From NCBI RefSeq assembly GCF_003116095.1, contig NZ_LGRA01000008.1:156605-220604 (forward strand): DNA of 64,000 nt, read 5' to 3'. This DNA is from Azospirillum sp. TSO35-2 (GTDB lineage: Bacteria > Pseudomonadota > Alphaproteobacteria > Azospirillales > Azospirillaceae). This document shows positions 30,882-41,007 of this stretch, piece by piece. The position numbers were made by a program, and so were the translations under genes. The notes under the pieces are model-generated. The model was not told where the DNA came from, ran no database searches, and worked only from the letters and a program-made list of their open reading frames with translations. Each line of letters begins with the position of its first letter. Positions within the stretch are counted from its first letter, which is position 1.

Positions 30882-31826
30882 CTAGCGGAAGTTGTCGGTG
30901 CTGCGGTTCATCAGGTGGATGAAGACGTCTTCCAACGTCGGCTCCGTCGCGGTGATCCGCAGGTCCGGCCGCCCCCTCCAGGGGCTCAACGCGGCGTCGA
31001 GCGCCGCGGCGTCGGTGCCGCTGACGTGCAGCCGGCTGCCGAAGACCGCCACCATCTCCACCCCCGGCTTGCCCTCCAGCTCCGCCGCGATCCGGTGCAG
31101 GCCGGCGCCGCCGACCAGACGGGTGTGCAGCCCGGAATCGGCGACCACCCGGTCGACCGTGCCGTTGGCCATCAGCGTGCCGTAGGCGATGTAGGCGATG
31201 CGGTGGCAGCGTTCCGCCTCGTCCATGTAGTGGGTGCTGACCAGCACCGTCAGCCCCTCGCCGGCCAGCCGGTGGATCTCGTCCCAGAATTCCCGCCGCG
31301 CCTTGGGATCGACACCCGCCGTCGGTTCGTCAAGCAACAGCAGCTTGGGCTCGTGCAGGATGCAGGCGGCCAGCGCCAGCCGCTGTTTCCAGCCGCCCGA
31401 CAGCTCGCCGGCCAACTGCGTGCGGCGGTTGGCCAGCCCCAGCCGTTCCAGCGCCTCCGTCACCCGCCGCCGCCGGTCGGGCAGGTCGTACATGCGGGCG
31501 ACGAAATCGAGATTCTCGGCGATGCTCAGATCCTCCCAGAAGCTGAACTTCTGGGTCATGTAGCCGACCTGCCGCTTGATCGCGGCGCTGTGCCGGCGGA
31601 TGTCGAGACCGAGGCAGGTCCCCTCCCCGGCATCGGGGGTCAGCAGCCCGCACAGCAGGCGGATCGTCGTCGTCTTGCCCGAGCCGTTCGGGCCGAGAAA
31701 GCCGTAGATCTCCCCGGTTTCCACCCGGATCGACACGTCATCGACGACGGTCTTGGTGCCGAAGCGCTTCACCAGCCCCCGCACGTCGATGGCGGGGGTG
31801 GGGGCCGCCACATCGTCCCCGCTCAC
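30882..31826 (-). CDS. ABC transporter ATP-binding protein (drug/efflux type)
   Basis: This 314-residue ATPase has the Walker A GFLGPNGSGKTTTIRLL, signature LSGGWKQRLALAACI, Walker B LLLLDEPTAGVDP and the switch His in VLVSTHYMDEAERC. Its C-terminal extension is like the YbhF/NodI type that works with ABC-2 permeases. It starts with GTG overlapping the upstream adaptor stop. The operon ends here: there is no permease gene in the 90 bases before the next gene, which is on the other strand. The permeases must be encoded elsewhere or have been lost. Confidence 0.9.
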   Translation of the reverse strand: MSGDDVAAPTPAIDVRGLVKRFGTKTVVDDVSIRVETGEIYGFLGPNGSGKTTTIRLLCGLLTPDAGEGTCLGLDIRRHSAAIKRQVGYMTQKFSFWEDLSIAENLDFVARMYDLPDRRRRVTEALERLGLANRRTQLAGELSGGWKQRLALAACILHEPKLLLLDEPTAGVDPKARREFWDEIHRLAGEGLTVLVSTHYMDEAERCHRIAYIAYGTLMANGTVDRVVADSGLHTRLVGGAGLHRIAAELEGKPGVEMVAVFGSRLHVSGTDAAALDAALSPWRGRPDLRITATEPTLEDVFIHLMNRSTDNFR

Positions 31827-32821
31827 CGCGCCGCCTCCACCGTCATCGGCCAGACATCGACCGGCAGGCCCGGGTTGAGCGGACGCCCTGCCCCGCCGAC
31901 CGCCGGGTTTTCCACCCGCGCCTCCACCCGGAAAACCAGCTTTTCCCGGCTGCCGATGCTGTAGATCACCGGCGGCGTGTATTCGGTCTGCGAGGCGATC
32001 CGCGTCACCCGCGCCGACAGGCCGGCCGGGCAACCGTCGCAGCGCACCGACAGGGCCGCCCCCGGCGCCACCCCGGCCATCGCCGTTTCCGGGACGAACA
32101 GCACCAGCTTCACCCGCTCCGGCGGCAGCAGCGACACCACCGGCGAACCGGCCGGCACCCATTCGCCGGGGTTGTAGAGCGTGTCCTCGACCAGCGCGTC
32201 GCCGGGTGCGACGGGCGCCAGATCGGTCAGCCGCCGCTCCGCCTGCGCCAGCGCCGCCTCGGCCTGGGTGACCGCCTCGTCGGCGGCGCGCAGCTGGTCG
32301 GGCCGGGCCGGCAGCACGGCGACGGTCAGTTGCGCCTGCGCCTCCGCCAGTTGGCCGCGGTCGCGGTCGTAGGCGGCGCGCGCCTGGTCGAGCTTGTCGG
32401 TGGAGCTGACCTTGCGGGCGACCAGCTCCTGCTGGCGCGTCAGCTCGGCGGTGGAATAACGCAACGCCGCCTCGGCCTGGGTCTTCTGCGCGGCCAGCAC
32501 CGCCACCTCCTGCGGCCGCTTGCCGGTGGAGAGGTCGGCGCGCTGCGCCCGGGCCTGCGCCAGCGCCGCCGCCAGCCGGTCGCGCTCGGCCAGCGCGGTG
32601 GTGCGGTCGATGGTGAACAGCGGCGCCCCGGCCACCACCCGCGCGCCGCGGGCGACCGACAGGCGCTCCAGCGTTCCGGCGGCGGGGGCGGCGATGCGCA
32701 GATACTCGCCCTCGACATAGCCGTGGGCCAGCGGCGGCGGCGGCCCCGACCCGAAGGACAGTCCGAGCGACAGGGCCAGCGCCCCCAGCCCGTTCGCCGC
32801 CCAGTCCCACAGCGCGCTCAT
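31823..32821 (-). CDS. HlyD/YbhG-type periplasmic adaptor
   Basis: This 332-residue membrane-fusion protein has a hydrophobic N-terminus (GALALSLGLSFGSG), a lipoyl half (GEYLRIAAPAAGTLERLSVA), a long Ala/Gln-rich coiled coil (about 75-210), a second lipoyl half (YNPGEWVPAGSPVVSLL) and a beta-barrel domain. It would connect an inner-membrane exporter to the outer membrane. Its start overlaps the TetR stop and its stop overlaps the ATPase start, so all three are co-translated. Confidence 0.85.
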   Translation of the reverse strand: MSALWDWAANGLGALALSLGLSFGSGPPPPLAHGYVEGEYLRIAAPAAGTLERLSVARGARVVAGAPLFTIDRTTALAERDRLAAALAQARAQRADLSTGKRPQEVAVLAAQKTQAEAALRYSTAELTRQQELVARKVSSTDKLDQARAAYDRDRGQLAEAQAQLTVAVLPARPDQLRAADEAVTQAEAALAQAERRLTDLAPVAPGDALVEDTLYNPGEWVPAGSPVVSLLPPERVKLVLFVPETAMAGVAPGAALSVRCDGCPAGLSARVTRIASQTEYTPPVIYSIGSREKLVFRVEARVENPAVGGAGRPLNPGLPVDVWPMTVEAAR

Positions 32822-33528
32822 GATGCGCCTCCGCCGCTATCGTCGCCCGGACCGTCGTCCGGGCCGCCATCCGGGCCGCCGCGCAGCAGCACCCGCCGCA
32901 GATGGTCCAGATGGGTGCCGACCAGCGCCGGCACGTCCAGCGGCGCGTTGCCGTCCACCCCGTCGAACGAGGTGCGCCAGACCGCGCTCATCAGCAGCGG
33001 CGCGACGATCAGGCGGACGGTGTGGTCGATGTCGACCGGGCGGAACTCCCCGCGGTCGATGCCCCGCCGCAACAGCGCGGCCAGCAGGCCGAAGCCGCGG
33101 CGGATCACCTCGCGGTGGTAGAAGGCGGCAAGCTCGGGGAAATTTCCGGCCTCGGCGATCACCAGCCGGGGAATCGCCGCCGCCCGCGTCGTGGCGATCA
33201 GGCCGGCGACCATGCGCAACAGCCGCTCCAGCAGCGGGAAGCACGGCCCCGGCGCCCCGGCCACCAGCGCTTCGGCCTGTTCCAGGTTGGGCAGGATGGC
33301 GGCGCGGATCACCGCCTTGAACAGGTCGTCCTTGCTGGGAAAATAGAGGTAGAGCGTGCCCTTGCTGACCCCGGCGCGGGCCGCCACCTCCTCCAGCCGC
33401 GCGGCGGCGAAACCGCGCTCGGTGAAGACGTCCATCGCCGCGGCGACGATCTCCTGCGGCCGGGCGTCCTTGCGGCGGCGCCAGCGGGGTGCGGGGTGTG
33501 GCGGTGATGGCGGGTCGGGATCGGGCAT
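32818..33528 (-). CDS. TetR-family regulator of the efflux operon
   Basis: This 236-residue protein has a TetR N-terminal DNA-binding domain: IVAAAMDVFTERGFAAARLE then VAARAGVSKGTLYLYFPSKD. The ligand domain is helical and unassigned. The N-terminal 20 residues and the last 30 are low-complexity (Pro-rich and Gly/Asp-rich). It leads the operon with the adaptor and ATPase, and a palindrome 15 bases upstream suggests auto-repression. Confidence 0.9.
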   Translation of the reverse strand: MPDPDPPSPPHPAPRWRRRKDARPQEIVAAAMDVFTERGFAAARLEEVAARAGVSKGTLYLYFPSKDDLFKAVIRAAILPNLEQAEALVAGAPGPCFPLLERLLRMVAGLIATTRAAAIPRLVIAEAGNFPELAAFYHREVIRRGFGLLAALLRRGIDRGEFRPVDIDHTVRLIVAPLLMSAVWRTSFDGVDGNAPLDVPALVGTHLDHLRRVLLRGGPDGGPDDGPGDDSGGGAS

Positions 33529-33543
33529 GGCGCGCCCCTTTGA

Positions 33544-33561
33544 TAACTGACCAGTCAGTTA
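33544..33561. promoter_or_regulatory. TetR-type operator
   Basis: TAACTGAC-CA-GTCAGTTA has eight-base perfect arms. It lies 15 bases upstream of the tetR start, where it would overlap the operon promoter. The rest of the 356-base gap to nifA holds no gene; I did not find a sigma-54 promoter for nifA there. Confidence 0.75.
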
Positions 33562-33884
33562 TTAGCACGAAACCCGCTCCACCACCAATGGCGAAAGTCA
33601 TTGTGCGCCGCAGCAGTACCTATGCAAAAAGGCTTGCCTTTCCGCGAGCAGTCACGGAAACTTTCCACCGGACGGCGGATCACGAACATGTGTGACCGCG
33701 CAAGACCCGGATACAGCGGGCGTTGAAACGGTACCGGACAACGGTTGCCGTGTTCCTGGGAGGGAACGGTTCAGGGCGCTGACGCCGGGATCCGCACCGC
33801 GACACCGCCAGGACGGCATCGCCAGGATGGCGCCGTCCGAATGTGGCGCGCAACGCGGCTCCCCAGCCGAGCAGGGGATCGAAC

Positions 33885-35774
<1,890 letters not shown>

Positions 35775-35948
35775 CGACGGAATTCCGCGCCTCGACCCGT
35801 CGCGTTCCCGCCGGAACTTGGCGGCGGCGCCACACCGGACCGGTCACTCAACCACCCGTCGCCGTCCGCCGTCGCCCGGCGGCCGATTTCGTGTTAGCGT
35901 TCGCCGCCTTCGGTTCGATGGCGTTCTCCCGGTCGAACGGATCCTGTC

Positions 35949-36845
35949 TTGCCCTCGCTTGAGAAATCCCTCGCCCTTCTGTTCGTCGACATCGCCGACA
36001 GCATGATGCTGTACGAGCGCGTCGGCAACGCCACCGCCGCGGCGCTGACGCAGGGGATGCTCGCCCATCTGCGGCGTCTGGTGGAGGGCAACGGCGGCGG
36101 CGTCATCAAGAGCCTGGGCGACGGGCTGCTCGCCGCCTTCCCCGCCTGCAACGACAGCGTCCGCGCCGCCTGCGCGATGGTCGACATCCAGGACCAGCAC
36201 GGCCTGCGGCTGCGCATCGGCATCCATCACGGCGCGGTGATCGAGGGGGTCGGCGACCTCTACGGCGACGCCTGCAACGTCGCGGCGCGGGTGCAGCAGA
36301 TCGCCCGGCCCGGCGAGATCCTGGCGACCCAGACGCTGGTCGCCGGCCTGTCGCCCGAGCTGCGCGCGCGGACCAAGCCGTTGAGCAACGTCGCCATGAA
36401 GGGCAAGGCGGCGCCGATCCACGTCCACCAGATCCGCAGCGCCGACGAGATCGAGGACACCGTCGACAGCACGACGCTGGGCTTTTCCATGATCAACGCG
36501 CCCGGCGACGCCATGGTGACGCTGCACCTGTCCTACCACGGGCAGGAGATCGCCATGAGCCGCGCCCTGCCCCGCGTCACCATCGGACGGGAGGACACCA
36601 GCGGCCTGCGCATCGCCTCGCGCCAGACCTCGCGCCAGCACGCGGTGATCGACTTCAGCCGGGAAAGCTTCCTGCTGACCGACCATTCGACCAACGGCAC
36701 CTTCATCCGCAGCGGCGGGTCGCCGCCGGTGGTGTTGCGCCGCGATTCGACCAAGCTGGTCGGCAACGGCCTGATCGGCTTCGGCGCCGAGGCGCTGGAC
36801 GAGACGCAGGACCATGTCGTCGCCTTCCGTGGCGAGCTGGCCTGA
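35949..36845 (+). CDS. Class III nucleotide cyclase with FHA domain
   Basis: This 298-residue protein has an N-terminal class III cyclase domain with both metal-binding Asp residues (LFVDIADSM and KSLGDGLLAAF) and the catalytic Asn/Arg pair in GDACNVAARVQQ. The C-terminal part (about 190-298) is an FHA domain: VTIGRED, RQTSRQHAVIDF, STNGTF. It would make cAMP or cGMP and bind a phosphothreonine partner. The start must be the TTG at 35949, because the first Asp motif begins right after it and no in-frame ATG lies upstream. It is placed between nifA and nifB, on the same strand. Confidence 0.86.
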   Translation: MPSLEKSLALLFVDIADSMMLYERVGNATAAALTQGMLAHLRRLVEGNGGGVIKSLGDGLLAAFPACNDSVRAACAMVDIQDQHGLRLRIGIHHGAVIEGVGDLYGDACNVAARVQQIARPGEILATQTLVAGLSPELRARTKPLSNVAMKGKAAPIHVHQIRSADEIEDTVDSTTLGFSMINAPGDAMVTLHLSYHGQEIAMSRALPRVTIGREDTSGLRIASRQTSRQHAVIDFSRESFLLTDHSTNGTFIRSGGSPPVVLRRDSTKLVGNGLIGFGAEALDETQDHVVAFRGELA

Positions 36846-36870
36846 CACGTCTTTGTCGCCACGCCGGCAT

Positions 36871-36886
36871 TGTCGGCACCCCGACA
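36871..36886 (+). promoter_or_regulatory. NifA upstream activator site 1
   Basis: TGTCGGCACCCCGACA is an exact TGT-N10-ACA NifA-binding motif, about 96 bases upstream of the sigma-54 promoter at 36982. Confidence 0.8.
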
Positions 36887-36909
36887 AAGCCCCCCGGCCG
36901 ACCCGCCAT

Positions 36910-36925
36910 TGTCGCAATGACGACA
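36910..36925 (+). promoter_or_regulatory. NifA upstream activator site 2
   Basis: TGTCGCAATGACGACA is a second exact TGT-N10-ACA motif. Its start is 39 bases from the start of the first and about 57 bases upstream of the -24 region, so the two sites are not an integral number of helical turns apart. Confidence 0.78.
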
Positions 36926-36981
36926 GCGTCCGTGACGCCGACCATTCCCCATAAACCTTTGTAGCGCCTGGGTTTCTTCCT

Positions 36982-36998
36982 CTGGCCCCGAACTTGCT
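36982..36998 (+). promoter_or_regulatory. Sigma-54 (-24/-12) promoter of the nifB operon
   Basis: CTGGCCCCGAACTTGCT matches the RpoN consensus, with GG and GC separated by exactly ten bases. Transcription would start near 37009, giving a 42-base leader to nifB. Confidence 0.88.
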
Positions 36999-37050
36999 TT
37001 GCTCCATCCGTCCAACGGTGTCGTCCGGCACGGCAGGGAAGGAGTGGATG

Positions 37051-38604
37051 ATGAGCAACGTGGTTTCGCTCGACAGCATCTTCGGTCTGGGGCAGTTGGC
37101 CCCGCCCGAAGTGGCGCCGGCCGCGGCGTCGGGCTGTTCGTCGTCGTCCTGCGGGTCGTCCGACGGTCCGGCCGACATGGACCCGGCGGTGTGGGACAAG
37201 GTGAAGAACCATCCCTGCTATTCGGAAGAGGCGCATCACTACTTCGCCCGCATGCATGTCGCGGTCGCCCCGGCCTGCAACATCCAGTGCAACTACTGCA
37301 ACCGCAAATACGATTGCTCGAACGAGAGCCGGCCGGGCGTGGTCTCCGAAAAGCTGACCCCCGACCAGGCGATCAAGAAGATCCTGGCGGTCGCCCAGGA
37401 AATCCCGCAGCTGTCGGTGATCGGCATCGCCGGGCCGGGCGACAGCCTCGCCGCCGCCGGCAAGAACACCTTCGCCACCTTCGAGCATCTGCAGAAGAAG
37501 GCGCCGGACCTGAAGCTGTGCCTGTCCACCAACGGCCTCGCCCTGCCGGAGCATGTGGACACCATCGCCCAGTACAACATCGACCACGTCACCATCACCA
37601 TCAACATGGTCGATCCCGAGGTCGGTGCGCAGATCTACCCGTGGATCTTCCACAAGCACAAGCGCTGGACCGGGCTGGACGCCGCCAAGATCCTGCACGA
37701 GCAGCAGATGCTGGGGCTGGAGATGCTGACCGCGCGCGGCATCCTGGTGAAGGTCAACTCGGTGATGATCCCCGGCGTCAACGACGAGCACCTGCTGGAG
37801 GTCAACAAGGCGGTCAAGTCGCGCGGCGCCTTCCTGCACAACATCATGCCACTGATCTCCGACCCGGCGCACGGCACCTATTTCGGCCTGAACGGCCAGC
37901 GCGGCCCGACCGCGCAGGAGCTGAAGGTGGTGCAGGACGCCTGCGAGGGCGGGGCCAAGCTGATGCGCCACTGCCGCCAGTGCCGCGCCGACGCCGTCGG
38001 CCTGCTGGGCGAGGACCGCGGCGACGAGTTCACCGCCGACAAGATCGAGGCGATGGGCGTGGTCGCGTATGACGACGAGGCCCGCCGCACCTACCGCGAG
38101 CATGTCGAGGCCGAACGCGCCGGCCGCAACGCCTCCAAGGCCGCGGCCCAGGCCGAGGTCCAGGAGACGGTCGGCGTCGAGGCCGAGCCGATCCTGATCG
38201 CCGTCGCCACCAAGGGCGGCGAGCGCATCAACGAGCATTTCGGCCACGCCCGGGAATTCCAGATCTACGAGGTCGGGCCGGGTGGCGCCAAGTTCGTCGG
38301 CCATCGCCGCGTCGACCAGTATTGCGAAGGCGGGTCGGGCGACGTCGACACGCTGGACGGCGTGCTGGCCGCCATCAACGACTGCACCGCGGTGTTCGTC
38401 GCCAAGATCGGCGGCTGCCCGTCCAAGTCGCTGGCCGACGCCGGCATCGAGCCGGTCGACCGCTTCGCCTTCGACTACATCGAGGAATCGGCCCTCGCCT
38501 ACTTCAAGGACTACGCCGAGCGCCTCGGCCAGGGCGTGGTCCGGTCGCGCGCCGGCCAGGACGCGGTGATCCGCACCGGGGCACTGACCGCGCGCCGCGC
38601 CTGA
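37051..38604 (+). CDS. nifB: NifB, FeMo-cofactor biosynthesis radical SAM protein
   Basis: This 517-residue protein makes the 8Fe-9S-C NifB-co precursor of FeMo-co. The radical SAM motif is C-N-I-Q-C-N-Y-C near residues 76-83, with further cluster-ligand Cys at YDCSNES and [17 protein letters not shown]. The C-terminal domain (about 370-485, [20 protein letters not shown]) is the NifX/NafY-like cofactor carrier. The N-terminus is preceded by a Cys/Ser-rich patch ([11 protein letters not shown]). I chose ATG 37051 with GGAAGGAG seven bases upstream. It heads an operon of about eleven genes. Confidence 0.97.
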   Translation: MSNVVSLDSIFGLGQLAPPEVAPAAASGCSSSSCGSSDGPADMDPAVWDKVKNHPCYSEEAHHYFARMHVAVAPACNIQCNYCNRKYDCSNESRPGVVSEKLTPDQAIKKILAVAQEIPQLSVIGIAGPGDSLAAAGKNTFATFEHLQKKAPDLKLCLSTNGLALPEHVDTIAQYNIDHVTITINMVDPEVGAQIYPWIFHKHKRWTGLDAAKILHEQQMLGLEMLTARGILVKVNSVMIPGVNDEHLLEVNKAVKSRGAFLHNIMPLISDPAHGTYFGLNGQRGPTAQELKVVQDACEGGAKLMRHCRQCRADAVGLLGEDRGDEFTADKIEAMGVVAYDDEARRTYREHVEAERAGRNASKAAAQAEVQETVGVEAEPILIAVATKGGERINEHFGHAREFQIYEVGPGGAKFVGHRRVDQYCEGGSGDVDTLDGVLAAINDCTAVFVAKIGGCPSKSLADAGIEPVDRFAFDYIEESALAYFKDYAERLGQGVVRSRAGQDAVIRTGALTARRA

Positions 38605-38663
38605 ACCGCCTTTCCCCCCAACCACAGCCATCCCCAACCGTCATTTCATCGAAGGAGAGAGCC

Positions 38664-38855
38664 ATGGCCTACAAGATCAAGTCCGCCGAATGCACCGTCT
38701 GCGGCGCCTGCGAGGCCGAGTGCCCGAACATCGCCATCAGCCTGAAGAAGGGCACCTACGTCATCGACCCGGCCAAGTGCACCGAGTGCCAGGGCCAGTT
38801 CGACAGCCCGCAATGCGCCGCCGTCTGCCCGGCCGACTGCTGCGTCCCGGCGTGA
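38664..38855 (+). CDS. fdxN: 2[4Fe-4S] ferredoxin of the nifB operon
   Basis: This 63-residue protein binds two 4Fe-4S clusters: [12 protein letters not shown] and [18 protein letters not shown]. The eight-residue spacing between the second and third Cys of the second motif is typical of nif/NifB-linked ferredoxins (called frxA in Azospirillum). It should donate electrons to NifB or nitrogenase assembly. GAAGGAGAG is the ribosome site. Confidence 0.95.
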   Translation: MAYKIKSAECTVCGACEAECPNIAISLKKGTYVIDPAKCTECQGQFDSPQCAAVCPADCCVPA

Positions 38856-38862
38856 TTTAACC

Positions 38863-38908
38863 CCTCTCCCGCCCCTCCTCTCCCTCGCGAGAGGAAGGGC
38901 GGGAGAGG
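38863..38908. repeat. Strong hairpin after the ferredoxin gene
   Basis: CCTCTCCCGCCC (38863-38874) pairs exactly with GGGCGGGAGAGG (38897-38908), with a second inner stem (CCTC/GAGG). No T-run follows. It resembles the other CCCTCTCCCGC-type repeats in the window and may dampen or stabilise the transcript after fdxN. Confidence 0.7.
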
Positions 38909-38930
38909 GACGGACAACCGGAGCGCCGCC

Positions 38931-39470
38931 ATGCTGGACGAGGTGGATGAGGACTGGCTCGCCCGCCGCTACTACGGCGGGGATCTGCCGCCCGAGGCGG
39001 AACGGTGTCTGCATCTGGCCGCGGCCAGCTATGCCGACAGCGCGACGGCCCTCGGCCATCTTGCCCGCGCCGCGGCGGCGGCCCCCGGCCACCGGCTGGT
39101 CGATCTCGGCCACTACAAGTTCCACTTCTACAAGGCCAACCTCGACGAGGCGCTGGTCTATGGCGACCGCATGATCGGCCACGCCATGGCGGCGCTCGGC
39201 GTCAACCACACCGACTGGCGCGCCGTCACCCCGGCCACCGCCGACTTCGGCGGGCTGGAGCCGGCCCCCCGCCTGTTCCTGTTCGCCCTGCTCGCCATCG
39301 GTTACCTGCTGCTGCGCACCGGCCGGCTCGACGCCGGGCGCGAGGCGCTGGCCAAGGTCTGCGCGCTCGACCCGCAGGACCGCTTCGGCGCCGCCCGTCT
39401 GCTCGCCGTCGCCGACCGCCACGAGCGGGAACTCGTCGACGAGGACGAGCTTGAGGAGGCCGGCGCATGA
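38931..39470 (+). CDS. nif-associated TPR-like protein
   Basis: This 179-residue, mostly helical protein has repeat-like helices (CLHLAAASYADSATALGHLA, LFALLAIGYLLLRTGRLDAG, LAKVCALDPQDRFGAARLLA) that fit TPR units. Such proteins follow nifB in Azospirillum and related nif clusters; a specific role is not known to me. The N-terminus is acidic (MLDEVDEDWLARRYYGGDLP). The stop overlaps the LRV gene start (ATGA), so the pair is coupled. Confidence 0.75.
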   Translation: MLDEVDEDWLARRYYGGDLPPEAERCLHLAAASYADSATALGHLARAAAAAPGHRLVDLGHYKFHFYKANLDEALVYGDRMIGHAMAALGVNHTDWRAVTPATADFGGLEPAPRLFLFALLAIGYLLLRTGRLDAGREALAKVCALDPQDRFGAARLLAVADRHERELVDEDELEEAGA

Positions 39471-40279
39471 CCGACGACATCCTCGAATCGCTCGACTGGC
39501 GCGGCGAACCGGTCGACTGCACCGCCTGCGCCCACCTCGACCGCCGCGTCGGCGACGACGAGGCCGCACTCCCGCCAGGCGGCGCGCTGAAGGGCCACTG
39601 CCTGCCGCTGCGCGCCTGCGTCCACGACCGCTACGCCAAGCGCATCCAGCGCTTTTTCGAGTGGAACCCCGATCTCGCCGCCGGGCATCTCGACCACCCC
39701 TATTTCGAGGTGCGGGCCAACGCCGCGCGCTTCGCCCCGATCTTCCAGATCCCGCGGCTGATGAACGATCCGGACGAGACCGTCCGCTCGGTCCTGGCCC
39801 GCCGGCTGCCGCGCCGCCTGCTGCTGAAGCTGCGCGACGACCCGGACCGCGAGGTGCGGATCGCCGTGGCCTCCCGGCTGGAGGACGCCGACCTCGCCCC
39901 GCTGATGCAGGACCCCGACTGCTCGGTGCGCATGCGCGTCGTCCGCCGCATTCCCGACGGCATGCTGCCGGCCATGATGCACGACGCGGATCCGGAGGTG
40001 CGGGTCGAGGTCGCCCGCCGGCTCGCCATGGACTGGCTGCCCAGCCTGGCCTGGGACGACAGTCCGCGGGTTCGGCTTGTGGTCGCGCAGCGGTTGCCGC
40101 CGTCCAAGCTGCATGTGCTGATCCAGGACGCCGACTGGATGGTCCGCCTGGCGGTGGCCGGGCGCATCGACACCGACCAGCTCGGCCCGCTGACCGACGA
40201 CCCGGAGGAGGAGGTCCGCAGCATCGCCCGCCAGCGCGCCGCCGGCTTCGCCATCGCCAACGACCTTCCGCCCCTCTAG
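39467..40279 (+). CDS. LRV (leucine-rich repeat variant) 4Fe-4S protein
   Basis: This 270-residue protein begins with a Cys cluster (DCTACAHL then GHCLPLRACVHD) that can hold a 4Fe-4S cluster. Next come about seven 24-residue helical repeats with the pattern D-P-x-x-x-V-R, for example DDPDREVRIAVASRL and DADPEVRVEVARRL. The same layout is known for the Azotobacter vinelandii LRV protein encoded near nifB. It may be an assembly scaffold; no activity is established. Confidence 0.88.
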   Translation: MTDDILESLDWRGEPVDCTACAHLDRRVGDDEAALPPGGALKGHCLPLRACVHDRYAKRIQRFFEWNPDLAAGHLDHPYFEVRANAARFAPIFQIPRLMNDPDETVRSVLARRLPRRLLLKLRDDPDREVRIAVASRLEDADLAPLMQDPDCSVRMRVVRRIPDGMLPAMMHDADPEVRVEVARRLAMDWLPSLAWDDSPRVRLVVAQRLPPSKLHVLIQDADWMVRLAVAGRIDTDQLGPLTDDPEEEVRSIARQRAAGFAIANDLPPL

Positions 40280-40307
40280 CCCTCCCCCTTCACCGGAGCG
40301 CCCGCCG

Positions 40308-40634
40308 ATGTCCGACACCGACACCGCCACCCCCTACCGCCGCGAGCGCGCCCGCAACGCCGACGACGCCAACGAGCTGGTCGGCCCGGCGGTGTACGAG
40401 CAGGGCCACAAGGTCCGCGCGCTGAAGGACGTGCGCAACGACGGCACCTACCCCGGGCGCCCGGTCGGCGACTACCTGATCCGCGCCGGCGACGTCGGCT
40501 ACGTCATCTCCATCGGGACCTACCTGCAGATGTATTACATCTATGCCGTTGATTTCTATGAGAAGCGCGTCGTCGTCGGCATGCGCGCCCGCGAGATGGA
40601 GCTGATCGACGGCACCTGCAACGACCCCCAGTGA
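40308..40634 (+). CDS. nifZ: NifZ
   Basis: This 108-residue protein has the NifZ fold: GHKVRALKDVRNDGTYPG, GDYLIRAGDVGYVISIGTYL, and IYAVDFYEKRVVVGMRAREM. NifZ is needed for maturing the P-clusters of the MoFe protein. It carries a 25-residue polar N-terminal extension. It stands 28 bases after the LRV gene and 49 bases before a second NifZ-like gene. Confidence 0.92.
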   Translation: MSDTDTATPYRRERARNADDANELVGPAVYEQGHKVRALKDVRNDGTYPGRPVGDYLIRAGDVGYVISIGTYLQMYYIYAVDFYEKRVVVGMRAREMELIDGTCNDPQ

Positions 40635-40683
40635 CGCCCCTCCCCTTCTCCGTCCCGCCTCTTTTCCGGTTAGGAGCCCCGCG

Positions 40684-41007
40684 ATGTCCGACGCTGAAAC
40701 CCCGACCCAGGACGCCCCCGCCAAGCCCGGTTTCATCCCGCCCCGCGAACCGCTGTACGACTGGGGCCTGCGGGTCACGGTGCAGGAGGACCTGTTCAAC
40801 GACGGCAGCCACCCGCAGGTGGCCGACGGCGCGCTGCTGGCGCCCAAGGGCACCCCCGGCACCATCGTCCGCGTCGGCCGCACCGAGGACGGCAACCTGC
40901 CGGTCTATCTGGTGGAGTTCCCCGGCGGCACCGTCGTCGGCTGCCTGGAGGAGGAGATCGCCCCGTCCGACGGGTCGCGCCGCGGCGTGCCGGGGGTGAT
41001 GGCATGA
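40684..41007 (+). CDS. Second NifZ-domain protein
   Basis: This 107-residue protein has a NifZ domain: YDWGLRVTVQEDLFNDGSHP, then KGTPGTIVRVGRTEDGNLPV and YLVEFPGGTVVGCLEEEI. It is more diverged than its neighbour and has a Pro-rich N-terminus. Tandem nifZ-like genes may act in consecutive P-cluster steps or bind different partners. The stop overlaps the nifS start (ATGA). Confidence 0.85.
   Translation: MSDAETPTQDAPAKPGFIPPREPLYDWGLRVTVQEDLFNDGSHPQVADGALLAPKGTPGTIVRVGRTEDGNLPVYLVEFPGGTVVGCLEEEIAPSDGSRRGVPGVMA

Noticed and set aside
33562..33884. Sigma-54 promoter for nifA
   Set aside because: I found no GG-N10-GC element with good flanks. nifA expression in Azospirillum is not known to need NifA, so its absence is not surprising.
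36703..38637. Long minus-strand frame opposite nifB
   Set aside because: It is a high-GC antisense shadow. The plus-strand NifB motifs are unmistakable.
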